Positions 34,717-46,919 of a stretch of DNA of 64,000 bases are shown here, piece after piece. The stretch comes from Adiantum capillus-veneris (taxonomy: Eukaryota > Streptophyta > Polypodiopsida > Polypodiales > Pteridaceae): NCBI GenBank assembly GCA_014529385.2, contig CM043969.1, forward strand, positions 16,444,446 through 16,508,445. Reading direction: 5' to 3'. The notes under the pieces are model-generated. The model made no database searches. It was not told the DNA's origin and was given only the letters and a program-made list of their open reading frames with translations. The stretch's first letter is position 1. Every line of letters starts with the position of its first letter. The translations under genes were made by a program, and so were the position numbers.

Positions 34717-35027
34717 TGTTAACCCTCACGACTCACGGACACCCCATCACCTACGACGGACGTGTATTATGTATTTGGTAGAGTCAGGTACGAGGCTTGT
34801 CGGACCAATAGGAAAAGGGTAAGAGTGATCGCCGATGAGAGGCGCACTCTAACTGGGACATTCAAGGGATTAGTTGGCTAAGCATGGGCGCCCAAGTGTG
34901 AATGGGGTGAGCTCATATAAAAGCCAACTAAACCTAAAATTCATTCATTCTCTCATTTGTGCAATAGAAGAGTGCTCTTGCTCCATCTCCATCTCCATCT
35001 TCTTCTTCTTCACCTCCTTGTGTGTGT

Positions 35028-35080
<53 letters not shown>

Positions 35081-35317
35081 TGCGATCGAGCATTGCGGTG
35101 GCACGACGGCGGTGAAGCGGTTGAGCGCGATGTAGCGGCGTCTCCTTCTTCTTCGCGGCGAGGAATCCTCCACGGCAGGAGCATAGAGCGGTGAGTGACA
35201 CACCATTGCCCTCTTTTGAGCTTACTAGTTAAGCTAGTTGTGTGCTTGGAGCCGTCTGTGGCTCGCACACAGTGTTAGGCAAGGCCCTTGCTTCGACAGT
35301 GTGGCAAGGAGCACACA
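34717..35317 (+). repeat. 5' LTR of copy B
   Basis: 601 bases, TGTTAACCC to GAGCACACA. TATA box TATAAAA at 34916-34922, GT/GA tract about 35020-35080, GC-rich block, and donor-like GTGAGT at 35191-35196. It differs in length from the 3' LTR (641) almost only in the dinucleotide tract. Confidence 0.96.
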
Positions 35318-35321
35318 TTTT

Positions 35322-35339
35322 TGGCACCGCTGCCGGGGA
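35322..35339 (+). other. Primer-binding site of copy B (tRNA-Asp type)
   Basis: TGGCACCGCTGCCGGGGA lies four bases after the LTR. The complement of the plant tRNA-Asp 3' end would read TGGCGCCGTTGCCGGGGA, so there are two mismatches. This primer is typical of Athila-like plant gypsy elements. Confidence 0.82.
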
Positions 35340-36380
35340 ATCGCCCTGCACTAAGCCCAAGAGACACTTTGTGCTTCTCCTATGAGTTGTTTGTAGTAGG
35401 AAAGAAGAGGAAGAGGAAGAGGAATGAGTTATTTTTCTGCAAGTTGTTAATTTCTGTATTGTCTGCAAGTTCTGTGATTTCTGCATAATGTTGTGTTTTC
35501 TGTTTGCACACAGTCTTTGCACAATTAGTAGTCGTTAGCTTGTTCGCAGTGAATGAATAAGTAGGAAGGCAGTTAGCAATTTTTGTTTGCACACAGTCTG
35601 TACACAGTTTTCTGTCAAGGTTTGCCTGCACACAGTCTTGGCACAGTAAGGTAGTGAGAGAGGAAGTAGGTGGACAGTTAGCCCACTGTCACTAAGCAGT
35701 TAGCAGAGTGGTTATCAGATTAGTTAGTAGATTAGTTAGTGGTTAGCAGCACTGTTAGTAAGTAGATAAGGTAGTGAGCTGTCTGTGAGCTGTTGACAGA
35801 GAGGTTAGGTAGGTGTTGACAGTGTGTGTGGCCAAGAAAGGGTCACCTAAACCGTGCGCGATCGTCGCCTTTAAAATTTAAAAAAAATATATCGAAAATA
35901 TTTTAAGCGTGAGTGACTGGGGGGCTACACTAAAATTTGGATTGGGATCATTTGCCCAAGCCCAAGCCCAAGCCCAAGTCCTCAGTCTTATGATATACAC
36001 TAGACTCACTCTTATATATATACCCTACCCCCTCAAGAGGGAATGAGAGCATGTGGGGCAAGTCCTCCACTCTCCTCCCTTCTCTTCCCACTTGCACCCT
36101 TAGACTTTCTAATTTGGGCCTAGTTCCCTACTAGAAATTGACGGTTTTAGAGATTTCGAGGGCACAAACGGAGGGCTGTAAAGCACGGCACGTCCCTCTG
36201 ACCGAAACGCTCGTTTTGAGCTATCATACGTTCTATTCTATGGCTGGGTCAGAAAAAAAGGACCAAAAAATCAAAAAATAAAAAAAATTTAAGAAAAGAC
36301 TTGGGTTGCAAAACACCCAAAAATACTAGGTGAGCAGCCTTCACGGGCACTCACTGACACTCCTAGGGGATCCAAGTCAT
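35340..36380 (+). other. Untranslated leader of copy B
   Basis: No gene. It has repeats of the type TTAGCAG/AGTTAG (about 35690-35760), CCCAAG repeats near 35960, TATATATATA near 36014, and an A-rich tract before gag. It is longer than A's leader because A lost its first part. Confidence 0.7.
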
Positions 36381-39300
36381 ATGAACCTACGCTCTGGACG
36401 AGTGTTAGAGCACGAGCATATTGGTAGTGCCTCCATTTACGCGGGCACACATTATTCCTCCACCCTAGGTTCTGGACCTTCGACCGGGACTCAAGGTTGC
36501 GCGATCCAAGATCCTCATATCGCGTCTAGTGATTCTTCCTCTGACTACGAAGTCATGGAGGGGTATCCTACACCAAACCCTGATAGTTCAAGTCAAGACA
36601 TGCATGCCATGGGCCCACGGCCCGGGTCCAGCGTGTTTAGCCGCTTAAAAGAGACCCTTAGTAGAGCTACTCGCTCCGAACATGCGGTTAATGAAATAAA
36701 TGAAGGGAGTGGGGAAGTAAATTCGTCATTCATGCCTAAAATAGACCCTATGCTTCTTGAGAGTGTGCATGTGAATGTTCCATCCACTGCACCTCCTGAT
36801 CCTTTAGGACTATCTCCCTCTGAGGTTTTACTACCCGATGGTAGGAGTCTTGCCGAAGTACAAGAGATCGAACGCTATATGCAAGCAACAAGGGAGAGGG
36901 AAATTGAGAACCTACGAAGGCTGGAACAAAGTCGAGCCCTAAAAGCAAAGGCTCCTATGACAACAATCATGCCAGCCGAGCAACCGAGTACTCCCAAGGT
37001 AGCAGTCACGGAGGGGCAAGCGATGGGGAGCAATAATGCTTCCACTTCGAGGGAAACCTCCAGCATGCCAGGCCTAGATGGGATATTCCTAAACGAAAAT
37101 TGGGAGTATGACCCACAAGCAGAAGCTTTAACTGATCGGTACACAGGACACACCTATCATGTGGGTTGGTTAGATGTTCTACAATCCACATCGGGTGCTA
37201 CTAGCATAGATGAGCAACAACAAAAAGTCTGTGATGTCCTCCATAGGATTGCCGAGTTAGAAAGACAGAACACAGGGATCAACATGCCTTCAACAGGCCT
37301 AATGAGATTCTTGGATACGGGAAAGGCCAACCAACCAACCCTATCACAAATGGAGACTCCCTCAGTGAGCCCCATTGATCCTCCATATGTTGTTTCGCCA
37401 GGAGCCTTAGTACAATCTGAACCCACAAGTGGCAGCTTTACCTTCCCAGATCTAGCTCATCTTTCTCTTAATGACACTACGGCTACCATGCATATCCCAG
37501 TGGTGAGCATGACAAGAAGTACACCATGGAGTTCATTTGTTAACACTGCGCCAATGCCTAGTAGCACAGTGCCCCCACCTATACCTACATGTATGCATCA
37601 ATCATGTGCACCTGTCGTACCTCAGCCTCATGTAGCTCCTACACCTCCGATTATTCCAAGAGCTTACAATCCACAATGGCATTATCCAAGCTCTTATACA
37701 AGTGGAGCCATGCCATTTAATAATAACATGCCATATCAAGCACCCCCTATGCCTAGGGCCACAGCTGTAAACTTTGGACCACCGTCTGGTACACCACCAT
37801 ACAAAATATGGGACCCAAGAGCCGCGCGTATGCCAAGGCCAAGGCCAACTCCCATCTCACATGTGGTTCTAGGAGCACATACACCCATTATACCTGCTCA
37901 AATAGGAGATTTGGCAGCATTTGCTCAAACTATCGGTTGCTCTATTGCGGAAAACATGCGTAGTGCACCTGATAGAGAGCCTAGGAGCAAGGCAGTTCAA
38001 GTAGCTAAGCTCACACAGAAATTCAGTGGAGACGGAGATGCTAGAAAGCATATGGAAGTCTTTGAACATGTGTGCGATTCCTTGGAAGAGCACAATGAGC
38101 TACATAAGTGTAAGGCTTTGAGTTTGACCCTAAGCGGAAGGGCTGGAGATTGGTATAGAACCTTAAGAGTAGAAGAGAAAACGATCTACTCTACTCTTAG
38201 GAGATTGTTCTTAAAAGAATACATACGAGAGGGAGTACTTTGGGGTGTAGACTCTCAACTCAAGAAAGCCCAACAAGAAGAAGGTGAATCCGTGAGAGGC
38301 TTCATTAGTTGCCTAAAGAATTTGAATTCTCGATGCAGTCCAAACGAGCGATTCAACAACAACCAATTGCTCGATAGATTCATTAGGGGACTACGACATG
38401 AAAGTATCTATAATGGCCTAGTCATTAGAGGTATCACTACTTGGGAAGCAGTCACCATGAATGCAATGCAATTGGAGGATAATTTAATGATTGCAGGAGA
38501 AAGAGTGTCTGCTGAGCCGAAGTCTAGTAGCTCGCAAGCATTAGGGCATGAGCCAATGAAGATAAAGCCAATCGTGAAAGAGAAAACGATATCTGAGATG
38601 ACTTTGGCAGATCTCACCAAGGCCATCCAGAAAGACTTAGGGGTAATCGTGCTCCACAAAACACTCATATGTATCCAAGAAGGGAGCAACAATGGTGCTC
38701 AATTTGCTTGGGCCCACATACTACGAGTGAATGCCCTACTTTCAGAGTAAAGTTTAACGGGACTTGTAACACGTGTGGTAGGTATGGCCATCAAGCGAAG
38801 GATTGCCTAATGCTTAAACGCATCATGGAAAATAGACCGCCTATAGCTTGGGCAGACTCACCTCGAGTTCCTGCATTGATGCCTACCCCACCCATGGAGC
38901 AACAGTCTCCATTACAGAACATGGTCCCTAGAACCCAAAATGTGGTCCAAACCACACCGTTGCCACCTCCAGTGCTAGGACCGCAACCCCCTCATCAAAG
39001 AGTTACACCTATGAACCAAATAGGTTGCGAGTCATCTAGTAGTTATGTAGATTGCGAAGAGGACATAGACTCTAGTATCACCTATGGAGTCGACATGCTT
39101 GAGGAGTGTCCCATGTACTATATGGAAGACCATTCGGGACAAATCAAACCGGTATATCAAGCTACTGCGCTAGCAGCAAGAGGCCAAAACATTAATAGTT
39201 TTGCCAGGAGACCACCTCTTCAGTGCTACGAATGTGGTGGACATCATCGAGTAGCTGAGTGCCTCATTAGAATGCAAAAGAATGTTGCACTAATGCAAAC

Positions 39301-40295
39301 AAGTCAAGGGAGTGCATTGGCAATGCCAATACTGATTTGTAATCGTTGTGGCATAGATCATTTGATCGCACAGTGTCCTAACAATCCAAACGCACCGAAA
39401 ATCACACCATTGAACTTAATAGAGATTGTTGATGGGACACCACCAACTATAAACATAGCACTAGTGAATGCACTCACAGGGTCGATGCTCCAAAAGCAAA
39501 ATTACATCCTCGAAGAGAGAGATGCTGCATCCATTGGCCGAGCGAGAAAGAAGAAAACACGAAGAAAGAAATCCCTTAATGCTTCTAGCTCAAAACCTAG
39601 TTCAAAGACTAACATAGGGACAGGAGAGGATCCCGTGTATATGAATGACCTTGAGGATGACTCAGATTCGATAGAGACCACGGAGACCAAAACTGTTACT
39701 ACAAAGGAAAAAGCCAGTGAGGAGGATCACGAGAGGGAATTACGACGAACACCAAAAGAGTATTTAAAGTTAAACCACCTAGTTGCGAACCCCCAAAATA
39801 AGCCACGAGAGACAAAAAAATGAGGATTGCAAGAGAAAGATTGGAACCTATCCAAACCCAACAGTGGAAATTGAACGAGTCCAACAACTGAGGGGTTTGG
39901 TGGAAGAAACTCAACGAAAATTAGAACCTGAACCCAAACATATCCAGATGTCGGACACAGTGTTTCCCACACAAGTTTAACCTCATAAGAACTACAGGCC
40001 GTTAGCTATACCCATTATCATTCGGGAAGAGAGTGAGGGTAGGACAGCTGAAAGTGGACACACACCTTTCCTACTAGAGAGAATGTTCAATGAGGGAATG
40101 CCCAACCCCCTTGAGGAAGTGGAGATTCCATCTTCACCATTCTCTTGTCAGGGTCCTACGTCCCACAAGATGCCATTAAATGTTGCCAAGCTAATGGATT
40201 TCATGTCCTCAGAAACACGTACGACTATCATATCTAAGTTATACGGAGATCCAGAATTATTCCTAGCACTGCGAGCGCTTCTCAATGGAGAATAA
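36381..40295 (+). pseudogene. Gag region of copy B
   Basis: From ATG 36381 (MNLRSGRVL) the frame is open to 38750 with the full Pro/Ser-rich part and the capsid-like core (KFSGDGDARKHMEVFEH, GDWYRTL). A one-base deletion near 38628 moves the zinc-knuckle part to another frame (38669-39823), where all four CCHC motifs are intact, including CSICLGPHTTSEC. An extra A in the A-run near 39817 restores the first frame, which then meets TAA 39978 (CAA in A) and ends at TAA 40293. The A copy has sense or different codons at these points, so all are private lesions. Confidence 0.9.
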
Positions 40296-41521
40296 CAGGC
40301 CGGATTACCACAGTTTGCACATATGAACAAACTTGACTCGGTGATGAATGATGAGGAACATTTAGCACCACCATCTGACCTAGCGGGACATGAATCTGTA
40401 ATTGAAATACCCGTTAACAAGTTGGGGCAATACGTTGAAGGTGATGAATCTAATGCTACTCTACCAATCACTACTAAAGGATTAACTGTAAAGGGGGTCC
40501 TTGACGGTGGTGCGGGAGTCAGCATGGTGACAAAGAGTTGTTGGGAGTCTATGGGGCGACCTCACCTTGAAGCCACAAGCGTAGTGGTAAAAATGGCTAA
40601 TGGATCTATTGTTACGCCTATTGGAATGCTAAAGGATCTCAGAATCAAGGTCTTGGGACACAAGGTAAGGCAGACTTTCATTGTTATGGATTTTTCCAAG
40701 CATCCTATGTCATTTGAGATGATCTTAGGGCGTCCATTCATGAGGGAAGCAAAAATGGTGCATGACTTGTCCAAAAACCACGTCTACTTACAGTTCCAAG
40801 ACTCTGTCATTCGAGTTGATCTTTTAAGTGGTCGAACGCATCTCTAGGAAATAAATTCATCATTGATAATCGATCAGACACAACAATTCACTCAACTCCA
40901 TTATAGTATTGTTACATGTGTAACGAAGACATGGATATTGGGGAGAACTCTCCTTATACGGATATCCTACCCGGAATGACTGAGTCAGACAATGTCGATT
41001 GGGTACACCTAGCGGCAACTATAGATACATGGGGAGCTAGAGGAACAACCTGGGTAACACTAGATGGGGAAGAGATACCACACATTGCACCAGTAAACAT
41101 GTTAGGTGTAGCGCATGTAACATCCGATGATAAGAAAGAGGCACACCTATTTGAGACTGAAACCGATGATTCCGCAAAGGCTTCAGGCCAATACACATCA
41201 AAAACGAAATCTCAGGGAGAAATGGATTCAGAACCTGAGGAAACATCGAGTGAGCCAAGTATAGAAACTGAACACTCAAGGCCTAGTACGACTATCTATG
41301 GTAATTTATATGAGAGTGAAGACCTATCAGGCGAGTCAAGTTCAAACATTTACCAAAATCAAAACCTTAACAAAAAACAAAGTTCATATAAGAGGCGACG
41401 ATATCGAGCAAATGTGAGAGCTAGGATAAACAAGGAAAGATCTACTGCAGAATGGCTTAGCTATCTAGGGGCATGTGATGCTCATCGAAAGCTAGTAGAC
41501 AATTGGGGTGAACATCTCTAG
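40296..41521 (+). pseudogene. First protease region (PR1) of copy B
   Basis: Same content as A: VLDGGAGVSMV (Asp codon 40503-40505, DGG instead of D-S/T-G), TFIVMDF and MILGRPF. A one-base deletion near 40840 shifts the frame; the acidic linker continues at 40916-41521 and ends in the shared TAG after GEHL. Confidence 0.84.
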
Positions 41522-44484
41522 AGTGTCATGTGGTGCAGCCCGCGACCCATTGACCTCTCTCAATTGGAGGTTACAGAGCCGAAATTGAGTCAAACTATAA
41601 GAAGACGTCAAAACCGAGAGTTAGCACAACAACAAAAGGAGGCAGAACTAAAAGAAAGGTCTCCGTCAGGACAAGAGCCTGCTGAATTACATACGGCTCC
41701 TAAACATTTTAAATCTTATACCACGGGGGAGCGAAAGGTTGTGTATGCCAAAGCCCAACGAATACCTACCAATGGAAGCAGTGGACTCTATGATGGTCCA
41801 GCGGTAGTTAAAGAGATATAATTAGCAGAACCAAGTGAGCAGTCTAAACCAGTCTTTATTGCTCAAGACCTTACCGAAACTGAAGAGGCTGTACTTAAGG
41901 ATCTCCTCAAGGATACAAGGATATCTTTGCTTGGACATATCATGACATGAAGGGCGTTCCACCTTCTATGGTGCAACATACAATTCCCATGATCAACACT
42001 GCTAAACCCGTCCAGCAACGACCCTATCCAATGAATCCTAAGTACGCCAAAATTGTACAAGAGGAGATTGAAAAACTTATCCAATGTGGATTCATATACC
42101 CTATTGAGCACTCAGAATGGGTTTCTCCAATAGTCATTGTGCCAAAAAAGAATGGTAAACTAAGAGTGTGCGTGGACCTCAAGAAAGTTAATGCAGCTAC
42201 TAGGAGAGATCATTATCCCTTGCCATATTCAGAACATGTGCTTGAAAGAGTTGCGGGCAAGGAAGCTTATAGCTTTTTAGATGGGTACTCTGGTTACAAT
42301 CAAATCACAATTGCATTAGAGGACCAAGCTAAAACTGCTTTCATCACAGAGTTTGGAGTGTTTGCATTTCGTGTTATGGCTTTTGGCTTAACAAATGCCC
42401 CTGCTACATTCCAACGATTGATAAACACTACGTTTAAAGAATTTCTAAGGGAGTTTTGTGAAGCTTTCCTAGACGACCTTTGTGTTTATTCTTCTTGGGA
42501 GAAGCATTTGTTATATCTACGAAAAATATTTGAAAGGTGCAGATTTTATTGCATCTCATTGAACCCTTTCAAATGCCAATTTTGGGTTAAGCATGGAGTC
42601 ATTCTAGGGAATATAGTGTCCAAGAACGGGATATCCACAGATGAGAGTAAGATTAAAGTCATTGCCGATTTTCCACCACCTACTAACTATAACAGAGTTC
42701 AAAGATTTATGGGCCATGTTGGTTATTATCGAAGGTTTATTTTAAACTTTGCCGAGATAGCGCGTCCATTGTACAAGCTTCTTATCGAGTTTCACTGGAC
42801 GGAAGAATGTCATCAATCTTATGAGTTATTAAAGAAGGCCCTAACAAGTGCTCCAATCCTACGAACACCTGATTGGAATGTACCTTTTCATGTGCATATT
42901 GATGCATCAAAGTTTGCTATTGGGTGTGTTCTAACTCAACCAGGAGAACATATATCGGACTACCTTATTAACTTTGCAAGTCGCCAATTAAATGATGCCG
43001 AGATGAACTACACTACTACAGAGCGCGAAGGTCTAGCTATGATTTACGCAGTAAAGAAATTTCGCTATTACCTTCTTGCTACCAAGTTTTTGTTTTATGT
43101 GGATCATCAAGAATTGCTATATTTGGTAAACAAGCCGTGTTCCACGGGTCGAATTACACGATGGTTGTTAATTCTTCTTGAGTTTGACTTCACCGTTGTT
43201 GTGAGGCCTGGGAGAAAACATGTCATGGCGGATCATTTATCTCGTATCCCTAATGGCGAAGCTCCTACGGGGGTTGATGATGAATTGCCTGATACTCCTT
43301 TGTTCATTGTTGAGACAATGCCTGAACGGAGTGAAAAGATTGTTAACTTCTTAGTTAATGGTTTTCCACCCAAAGAGCTGCGAAAAGATATAGCTCGAAA
43401 ATTAATCAAGGAATGCGAACCCTATTGCTTACTGGCTAGAACTCTCTATAACAGAGGAAAAGATTATGTTTTTAAACGCTGTGCCCGCGAGGATGAGTAT
43501 ATATATATTCTACAAGAGGCACACATGGGTGTAGCTGGTGGTCACTTTTCAGGAAAGTTGACTGCCCGAAAGATCTTACAGTCAGGCTATTGGTGGCCCA
43601 TTCTGTTTAAGGATGCATCACTTTTTGCAAAGGGATGTGATGAATGCCAACGCTTCAACAAGCCACAAAGAAGGGATAGGATGCCTCTACATCCCATCAA
43701 GGTAACCCAACCATTTGAAAAGTGGGGCTTAGACTTTGTAGGACCGATTAGTCCGGCTGCACGTAACACGCAATCACGATATATCATTGTGGCTACCGAC
43801 TATGTAACCAAATGGGCTGAAGCAAAAGCAACACGAAAGGCGGATGAAAAAACAACAGCTAAGTTCCTCTTTGAGAACATTATCACACGTTTTGGATGCC
43901 CCTTTGAACTTGTGAGTGACAATGGAACTCATTTTATAAATGAAGTAATAAAAGAACTCACATCAAACTTCATGATATCTCACCACAAGTCTACACCCTA
44001 TTATCCCCAAGAAAATGGCCAAGCTGAGAGTACCAACAAAACTCTCATCTCCATTTTGACAAAGACAGTGGAGGCTCATCGCACTGATTGGGACCTAAAG
44101 CTTACATCAGCTTTATGGGCTTATCGTACTGCGTATAAAGTTGCTATTAATTGCACACCGTTTAAGATGGTGTATGGCCAAGAAGTAGTTATTCCATGGG
44201 AGTTTGTCATTCCTAGTCTTCGAGTAGCTTCTCAAGAAGGTTGGGATGGTAACCCCTTAGAGGAGCGATTATATATCCTGGAAAGGCTAGATGAAGAGAG
44301 GCAATTAGCTGTGCGAAATGCTCTAGTGGAGAAGGACATGAGAAAGAAGTGGTTTGATAGCCATTTAAAGGATAAAGACATCAAGGTTGGTGATAAAGTT
44401 CTTATGTACGGGGTACGTAATGAAAAGAAGAAATTGAAATACGCTGGTAAGGGACCGTATCGAGTGTGTGAAATTACCCCGTAA
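41522..44484 (+). pseudogene. Reverse transcriptase, RNase H and integrase of copy B
   Basis: The first part (to TAA 41819) is the linker; two indels near 41815 and 41910 bring the RT into a new frame, open from 41947 to 44484 (845 codons). RT: VSPIVIVPKKNGKLRVCVD, FLDGYSGYNQI and FLDD (42472-42477). RNase H has HIDAS, TTTEREG, YVDHQ and VMADHLS, so all acidic positions are kept. Integrase: GCDECQ, ATDYVTKW, SDNGTHF and NGQAEST. It is cut at TAA 44482 in the C-terminal domain, where A has CAA. Confidence 0.93.
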
Positions 44485-45957
44485 GGTACCATTCGTGTGG
44501 AGACTCTAGATGGAGTTGAAACCATTGGATTCCTTAATGGGAGTAAATTCAAAAGATATTATGATCCTTTAAGCCAGGAAGAGTTGCAAGCCATCCATCA
44601 AAAGAAGGCTGCCAAGGAACAAGCAGAGCTTTAAAAAATCCAAGCAAGAGTTGAGGCTCGAGAACGACAACAACGTCTTAGACGCCAACGAGAGGCTAAT
44701 CTGGGAATCACACAAGCATTTTTCTAGGACACAGATGACGACTCATTAGAATCTGAGCCACCCCTACGATACACAATTGAGCTAAATAGCCCCTATGGGA
44801 AAGTACGATACAATGCCTTATTAGATACGGGAGCTAAACACAATTTGTTATCCTATGGAGTTTGGTGTCAATTAGGGAAACCGACCCTATCCCCGAGTAC
44901 GATGCAAGTCAAGGGCATTAATAAAAAGAAAACTGCTATTCTTGGAGTCCTTTAGACCCCTGTTGTCTATGACAATGGAAGCATAGTGCAGAGGTTTTTA
45001 GTCATGCCTGCGGGAGCTATGGAAGGCAACGTAAACCTGGGACGCACGTGGATGTTGGAAACCAAATGCACTATTGATTGGGATACTGGTAGTGTCACGA
45101 CGCGACCACCGACTCTTACCCCTATCATTCAAGCAAAGTCACCTACGTTGCAAACTCTAGCAAAGTTGAAGGATAGCCAACATTCACAAGCCAAGGTGGT
45201 TAACTCGTCTTTGCCGGCTACCCATGAACCTAGCACTTCAACACTTGTAGCTGCAGCAAGGAGTAATATTGCAAGTACTCAACCTGAACGACCTAAGAGT
45301 ACATATCAATGGGTCCCCAAGGCCTTACTTCCAACTACCTCAACCCTCCCATCCATTCCAAGAAAAAATTCCCCTGGAATCCCAAGAGCGCGCTCTAGGA
45401 GAGTCAAGACCAAATCACAATGGATTCCAAAACAACTATTAGAAGCCCAAGGCTACTATGATGGAAATGAGCAAATCTGGGTACCTAAACGTAAAATGTG
45501 CCCTTCCCTATCGACAACAAACCCATATGAGTCAAACAGTGTAATGCTAAAGCCAATGGCAGACCGTGGGAAGGGAAAAATCACAGAATGCTACACACCT
45601 AGTCCAGAGCTAGTTTGGGCTCCAAGGAAAAACCAATTTATTTCACCTAGCTCAGGAAGGGGGGAGTTCCATGAAGCTTCTAGCTCCTCATGTAATACAT
45701 CCATAGAGGTAAAAGCTTCTACACATCCTCCACCTACAATAGTGGACCTCCATGAAGCTACAAAGGAATCCACACCTTCCAGTGTTCAAGAATCACCTGA
45801 TGAACCACTTCAAGTTCGATCCTGGGAGAGTACCTTACCACCCTTGCAACTCGACGAGGCACCTAAGGTAATAGAAAACTACTGGCAAAAATCTTCACCT
45901 ATAACAACTTGGAACAACTGGTTTCAAAGGGTGACGACATCATTTCAAACGGTATGA
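44485..45957 (+). pseudogene. Second protease-like domain (PR2) and W-P-K module of copy B
   Basis: In the same frame as the integrase. Stops are TAA 44632 (shared with A), TAG 44728 and TAG 44953. PR2: LLDTGAKHNLLSYGVW (DTG 44824-44832), QVKGINKKKTAILGVL, RFLVMPAGAM and NLGRTW. From 44986 the frame is open for 323 codons and covers the end of PR2 and the whole tail: YQWVPKALLP, SQWIPKQLLEAQGYY, GNEQIWVPKRK and LVWAPRK, Ser/Thr/Pro-rich between, ending at TGA 45955. That tail is the best-preserved copy of the module in the window. Confidence 0.8.
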
Positions 45958-45964
45958 TCTACCC

Positions 45965-46067
45965 AAGGAAGGGGGGAGTGTTTGTGGACATCCATTATTC
46001 ACTTGCTTCCCTCTCAACCTTTCTCCCTGACCTCTTAATCTCCAATCTTAGGGAATGTATATATAAA
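45965..46067 (+). promoter_or_regulatory. Internal polypurine tract and TATA box before ORF3, copy B
   Basis: AAGGAAGGGGGGAG (45965-45978), then TGTTTGTGGACATCC; TATATATAAA at 46058-46067, 147 bases before the ORF3 ATG as in A and C. Confidence 0.55.
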
Positions 46068-46204
46068 GCCTTATACTCACAAAAACAAGATAAAAAAGTA
46101 AAAGAGCAAGAGCCATAACACAAAATCATTAAAAAAAAAAATGCACAAGAACACGACCCTTGGATTATTTACACTCTAACCATCATCTATTTGCGTGTGC
46201 AGAT

Positions 46205-46627
46205 ATGGCTAGTACGCTAGATTCATCCACTCCTGCCTTGGGTGAGAGGTACCCTCGTTACCTTTCACAAATATTTCACATGGTCTTTCCAATGCTTGCA
46301 TGTGAATGGGATTTGATAGGTACGCTAGCATGTGAGAGGAATTTTGAGGAGTTAGAATGGCTGATACGTCTCTTGACCACGTCTGATCCATACTTAGTAG
46401 AGAGCGTTTCTCCCATTGCACAAGCCTACCCTTTTGACCAAGATGACTATAGGCGTCTAGTGGCCTTCTTAGTAAACATGGGCACCTATGATGAAGAAGA
46501 AAATTTACAGGACTACACGAATGGCACATATGGTCTCATGGATGATGACTTTGTTTATCTTGATGACGAGGATAGGGGTTTAGCCTTAGGGTTTCCCCCC
46601 AACCTCTACAATATCCTATTCCCTTGA
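46205..46627 (+). CDS. ORF3 of copy B, intact 140-aa accessory protein of unknown function
   Basis: ATG to TGA without interruption: MASTLDSSTPALGERYP ... NLYNILFP. Same length as in A and C, with substitutions but no indels. Acidic; contains FEELEWLIRLLTTSDPYL and an Asp/Tyr-rich C-terminal part (DDDFVYLDDEDRG). No signal peptide, membrane segment or known motif seen. The ATG follows GTGCAG (AG at 46201-46202). It lies in a different frame from gag-pol and is separated from it by about 250 bases, so it would need its own or a spliced message. Confidence 0.7.
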   Translation: MASTLDSSTPALGERYPRYLSQIFHMVFPMLACEWDLIGTLACERNFEELEWLIRLLTTSDPYLVESVSPIAQAYPFDQDDYRRLVAFLVNMGTYDEEENLQDYTNGTYGLMDDDFVYLDDEDRGLALGFPPNLYNILFP

Positions 46628-46667
46628 CTCTCTAGGGGGAGTGCAACTAATTAGGTTAGGGTTCCTT

Positions 46668-46919
46668 ATGTTTTTTGTTGTGTTCAATAAGTGTTGGTAC
46701 TTTTTCCCACTAATGTGCCTCCTGGAGGTATTCCTTTTGTTTCCTAGTGTGTACAAGAGCGTGTTGCTATTGATAGGATTTGGACCTTCATGGAACCTTT
46801 CTCTCGTTCACACTTCAGATCAAGCGCCACCATCAACACAAATAGGTGTTTCTTGTCCATTAGCATTGTCCCTTATCTTTTTTGCATCTATGATTGTCTG
46901 CTTTGATTGTGATTGGTAG
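46668..46919 (+). other. Hydrophobic reading frame downstream of ORF3, copy B
   Basis: 83 codons from ATG: MFFVVFNKCWYFFPLMCLL and further hydrophobic residues, a polar middle (HTSDQAPPSTQ), then CPLALSLIFFASMIVCF. Two possible membrane segments. It aligns with C's frame over its length. T-rich composition is a caution. Confidence 0.35.
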
